Part shown: piece after piece, positions 61,648 to 64,000 of the stretch
Position numbering within the stretch: the stretch's first letter is position 1
How the letters are laid out: every line of letters begins with the position of its first letter
NCBI GenBank assembly: GCA_037833965.1
Contig: AP031356.1
Location: forward strand, 10,624,501-10,688,500
Length of the DNA stretch: 64,000 nt
DNA from: Marchantia polymorpha subsp. ruderalis
Taxonomy: Eukaryota; Streptophyta; Marchantiopsida; Marchantiales; Marchantiaceae
Reading direction: 5' to 3'
The notes under the pieces: generated by a model
What the model saw: the letters and a program-made list of their open reading frames with translations, nothing else
Told to the model about the DNA's origin: nothing
Database searches by the model: none
Made by a program: the position numbers and the translations under genes

Positions 61648-62695
61648 GTGCGCAGCGCCGAAGGCGGATTTTCCGCCTTGCGCGGTACACTCGTACGTAC
61701 CGCTCCTGAGCCAATCCTCCTATGCCTCGGCGCGTGTGTCCGCATGTCGGACAAAAGTTCAACTCCCGCCTGCGCGCAGGCGGACTCCTCGGCGGATTCT
61801 CCGCCGGCGCGGAACTTCACGCGCCTGTGCACAGGCGCTCGCCTGTGCGCAGGCGAAGTCCGTCTGCGTCGATGCGCTGGCGCGGAAGGCGTTGACCGCG
61901 GTCAACCGACTCCGTCCAGACTGTCCGTTCCTTGTCTCTCCGTCGGCGCTCTCGCCGCCGCCACTCCGTCCGTCTAAGAGCGCATCCATCCGTCCCGTTT
62001 GTACGGTCCGTACGGTCTGTACGGATTTTACTATTCTGGCGGCTCCTTGCTCGTCCGCGGCGTTGCGTTGGCGCAGAAGGCGCCGTACAATTTCTACCTC
62101 ACAAGGCGCATTTCTAGAGCCGAAGGCGGATTTTCCGCCGACGCCGGAGCGCCTGTGCACAGGCGCACGCCTGTGCGTAGGCGAACTTCGCGCCTACATC
62201 AAAACCCTATTTCGCCTGTGCGCAGGCGAACTTCCTTCGTCCGCGCATAGGACAAAACTCCTTCGTCTGTGCACAGGCGAAGAGCTGAGTATCTTACAAC
62301 CTTCATAACTCCCGGAGCCCTCATCCGTTGTTGGCGTTCTTGGGCTCGTTGGAATCAGCGCGTTGAGCTCTTTCCAACGAAACCCTTAACTAAGTCAAGG
62401 TGTTTGGGGGTTGACCTAAATATGAAGGATTTCCCTACCGCCGCGGACGCAGCGCCGAAGGCGGATTTTGCGCCTTGCGCCGTAGGGATCATACCTTCAG
62501 AGGTCACATGGAGGGTGGTGCCCTTCCTCAACGCTGCACCCAACTCCTAGATTCTACAAGGTCCCTCGAGAATCTCTGCGATCTTCCGAATTCACTCTGT
62601 TTTGATGCACCGAAGGCTATTTACATTGCTGCCTTGGTACAGTTTTCCAAAAAGGTTTTAATTTCCTCAAAATTACCAAAAATGGGGTACCACAA
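61648..62695 (-). repeat. Solo LTR F, U3 head
   Basis: Outer part of F's U3: LTR start (62695), AT-rich first 100 bp, then GC-rich sequence with GCCTGTGCACAGGC-type palindromes (for example around 61820-61860, 62148-62168 and 62264-62280). No gene is supported; the many open frames on both strands are composition artefacts. Confidence 0.85.
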
Positions 62696-62700
62696 TTACA
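62696..62700. repeat. Target-site duplication of solo LTR F, right copy
   Basis: ATTAC, matching 49512-49516. Confidence 0.9.
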
Positions 62701-63166
62701 CCAATAACACTCTAATGTGATGAAAAATACCTTGTCATTGTAACCGAATTCACTGGAAGGTGCTCCTAAGTCAAGAAAATACTAAAAACCGTGACGAAAA
62801 TAAAATATATCACATGTACGTCTGATTATAACGTACATGTGATATATTTTATTTCCGTCACCGGAAGAGCAACATTACTCAAGAATTGCAAAAATCTATT
62901 TCTACCCTCACTCCTTTCCCGATGGAGTCACACCTTGCTGTCACCAAGGTGTGCTACTTCCCATCTGGAAATAATCACCAAATATTACTCTCAACCTTCT
63001 AGACTACGTCCCACAGCTACCCTGCGAGGAAAGTCCAAGGGAGCTAGCTGCTAGAAATCTACATGTGTCACACGAGGAAAATATCACTAACTTACTTCTC
63101 ATCAGCCATGAGGAAAAGAAAAGGTACACAGGACTCTAAGCTCGTAATCTCTTGATGCAACTCTAA
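62701..63166. other. Host intergenic DNA between solo LTR F and the duplicated segment
   Basis: AT-rich, no supported gene. Contains the foldback at 62791-62861. Confidence 0.6.
62791..62861. repeat. Near-perfect 31-bp inverted repeat (foldback)
   Basis: Left arm 62791-62821 and right arm 62831-62861 pair with one mismatch around a 9-nt loop. Arms begin GTGACG and contain ACATGTACGT next to the loop. This could be a tiny MITE or a transcribed hairpin; no target duplication was identified. Confidence 0.8.
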
Positions 63167-64000
63167 GCTTCACATCACATCAGAAATCATGAAATCGAGT
63201 CCCACTTTAATGCTGTGACTTGTGCTAGCGCTCTCCTTCATCTCAAGGTCACTCGCACAATTGGCTGTATAAATAGTATCAAATATTCAACCAAGTTGGA
63301 ATTTTCAAGCTGTCACTTCCTCACATTATAGCATGCAGCACATAGTTACATAAATCATTTTTTTACCTAGATGAAGGCGTGACGTCAATGGATCCCATGG
63401 GGTTAGTACACGTGCCATGTTAATACATTGTATTGACATGACACAAAGGTTAGGATTAAGTCTGAAGTAGTATTGATGGGCTTGACTTCCATATTCATTT
63501 GGAAGCTATGTCCATCCATACCCACCAACAAACAATAATCATCCTTGCTCATCCATGAACAATATTGTAAAACTCATGAACATGGTTGACTTTGAACATG
63601 GAAATAGCCTAGCCATGCACATTCAGAGTTTCGAAAGGTGGCCAAGGAATACAGTAAAAAACTATAGGAAGATCCGCCAATTACTGCATTGGCCAACCTG
63701 TAACACGGGGTAAACCCCAAGAGCATCACAATGCAAAATATTTAGTATTGCATAAAATTATTCTTTGCCACGAAGGCTGGACTTTATTATTGGTATTTTA
63801 TTGTAAAGAAATGAATTCGCTCAAGATAGGTAGGTAAATTCAAACTGTTACAAGTATATCCGGCGAATTCTTTAAGTAATATTCTCTCCTCACTTGTGGG
63901 CACTTTCCTTAAATTACTGAAGTCTTCATGGCTCTACAATTTAGACGAGAACAGTCTTGTGGCTTGTTGCAAAACAACAAAAACTTCATGAAGATCAATC
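63167..64000 (+). repeat. Segmental duplication, copy 2 (runs off window)
   Basis: Matches 46089-46960 in the same orientation with only substitutions and very small indels. If colinearity continues, a second dirigent-like gene would start roughly 0.6 kb beyond the right edge. Confidence 0.88.

Larger units (their letters stand above)
49517..62695 (-). mobile_element. Element F: solo LTR, split by element G
   Basis: One minus-strand LTR of the A-E family. It starts TGTGGTACCCC at 62695, runs to 61648, is interrupted by element G (53833-61647), resumes at 53832 and ends TTATTACA at 49517; about 5.36 kb without G. The perfect 5-bp duplication ATTAC flanks it and there is no internal region, so it is a solo LTR. 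It is more diverged from A, D and E than they are from each other, yet closer to them than to B. TATA at 50492-50499; CA microsatellite about 49713-49739. Confidence 0.92.

Noticed and set aside
62791-63054. An 87-codon plus-strand frame over the foldback
   Set aside because: Half of it is the inverted repeat itself; there is no domain and the context is AT-rich intergenic.

Overview
This is nuclear DNA of a land plant. The evidence is one intronless dirigent-type gene and at least seven plant-type Ty3/gypsy LTR retrotransposons. Their RT and integrase motifs, lack of a visible chromodomain and tRNA-Asp-like primer-binding sites point to the Ogre/Tat/Athila side of the family. The species cannot be named. 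About 85% of the window is retrotransposon and much of it is nested.

Left block (1-45268). Element B (minus strand) is the host of the block. Its pol and gag lie at 8022-13073, its primer-binding site at 13117-13134, and its 5' LTR is split into 13157-13312 and 40544-45268. Element A (plus strand; end of pol plus a full 3' LTR, 2695-8021) sits in B's integrase gene. A solo LTR C (plus strand, 13313-40543, flanked by AGTGC on both sides) sits in B's LTR. C is split by element D (minus strand, 15721-37661). D's 3' LTR is split by element E (minus strand, outer end 23963). Relative age is therefore B, then C, then D, then E, with A also younger than B.

Right block. Host-like AT-rich DNA (45269-49511) carries the dirigent gene (47542-48087). 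It is followed by solo LTR F (minus strand, 49517-62695, flanked by ATTAC), split by an unrelated, recent Ty3/gypsy element G (53833-61647). Host DNA resumes at 62696. From about 63167 it repeats the segment that lies upstream of the dirigent gene, so the locus is tandemly duplicated.

The most notable feature is the LTR of the A-F family. It is about 4.9-5.4 kb long, and its U3 part carries an approximately 1,040-codon open reading frame on the same strand as gag-pol, ending just before the LTR's own TATA box. A full-length transcript would carry it as a third, 3'-proximal gene within U3, the position of MMTV sag or lentiviral nef, and every solo LTR is a copy of the gene. A diverged subfamily (B) keeps the same two terminal domains (881 codons) but has a different low-complexity linker. 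The linker and the upstream U3 are crowded with subfamily-specific short palindromes. Gag and pol are separated by an in-frame UAG in a tobamovirus-like leaky context (UAG-CARYYA) in both subfamilies. All these elements are treated as fossils: coding parts of D and E look whole, the others are broken or interrupted.
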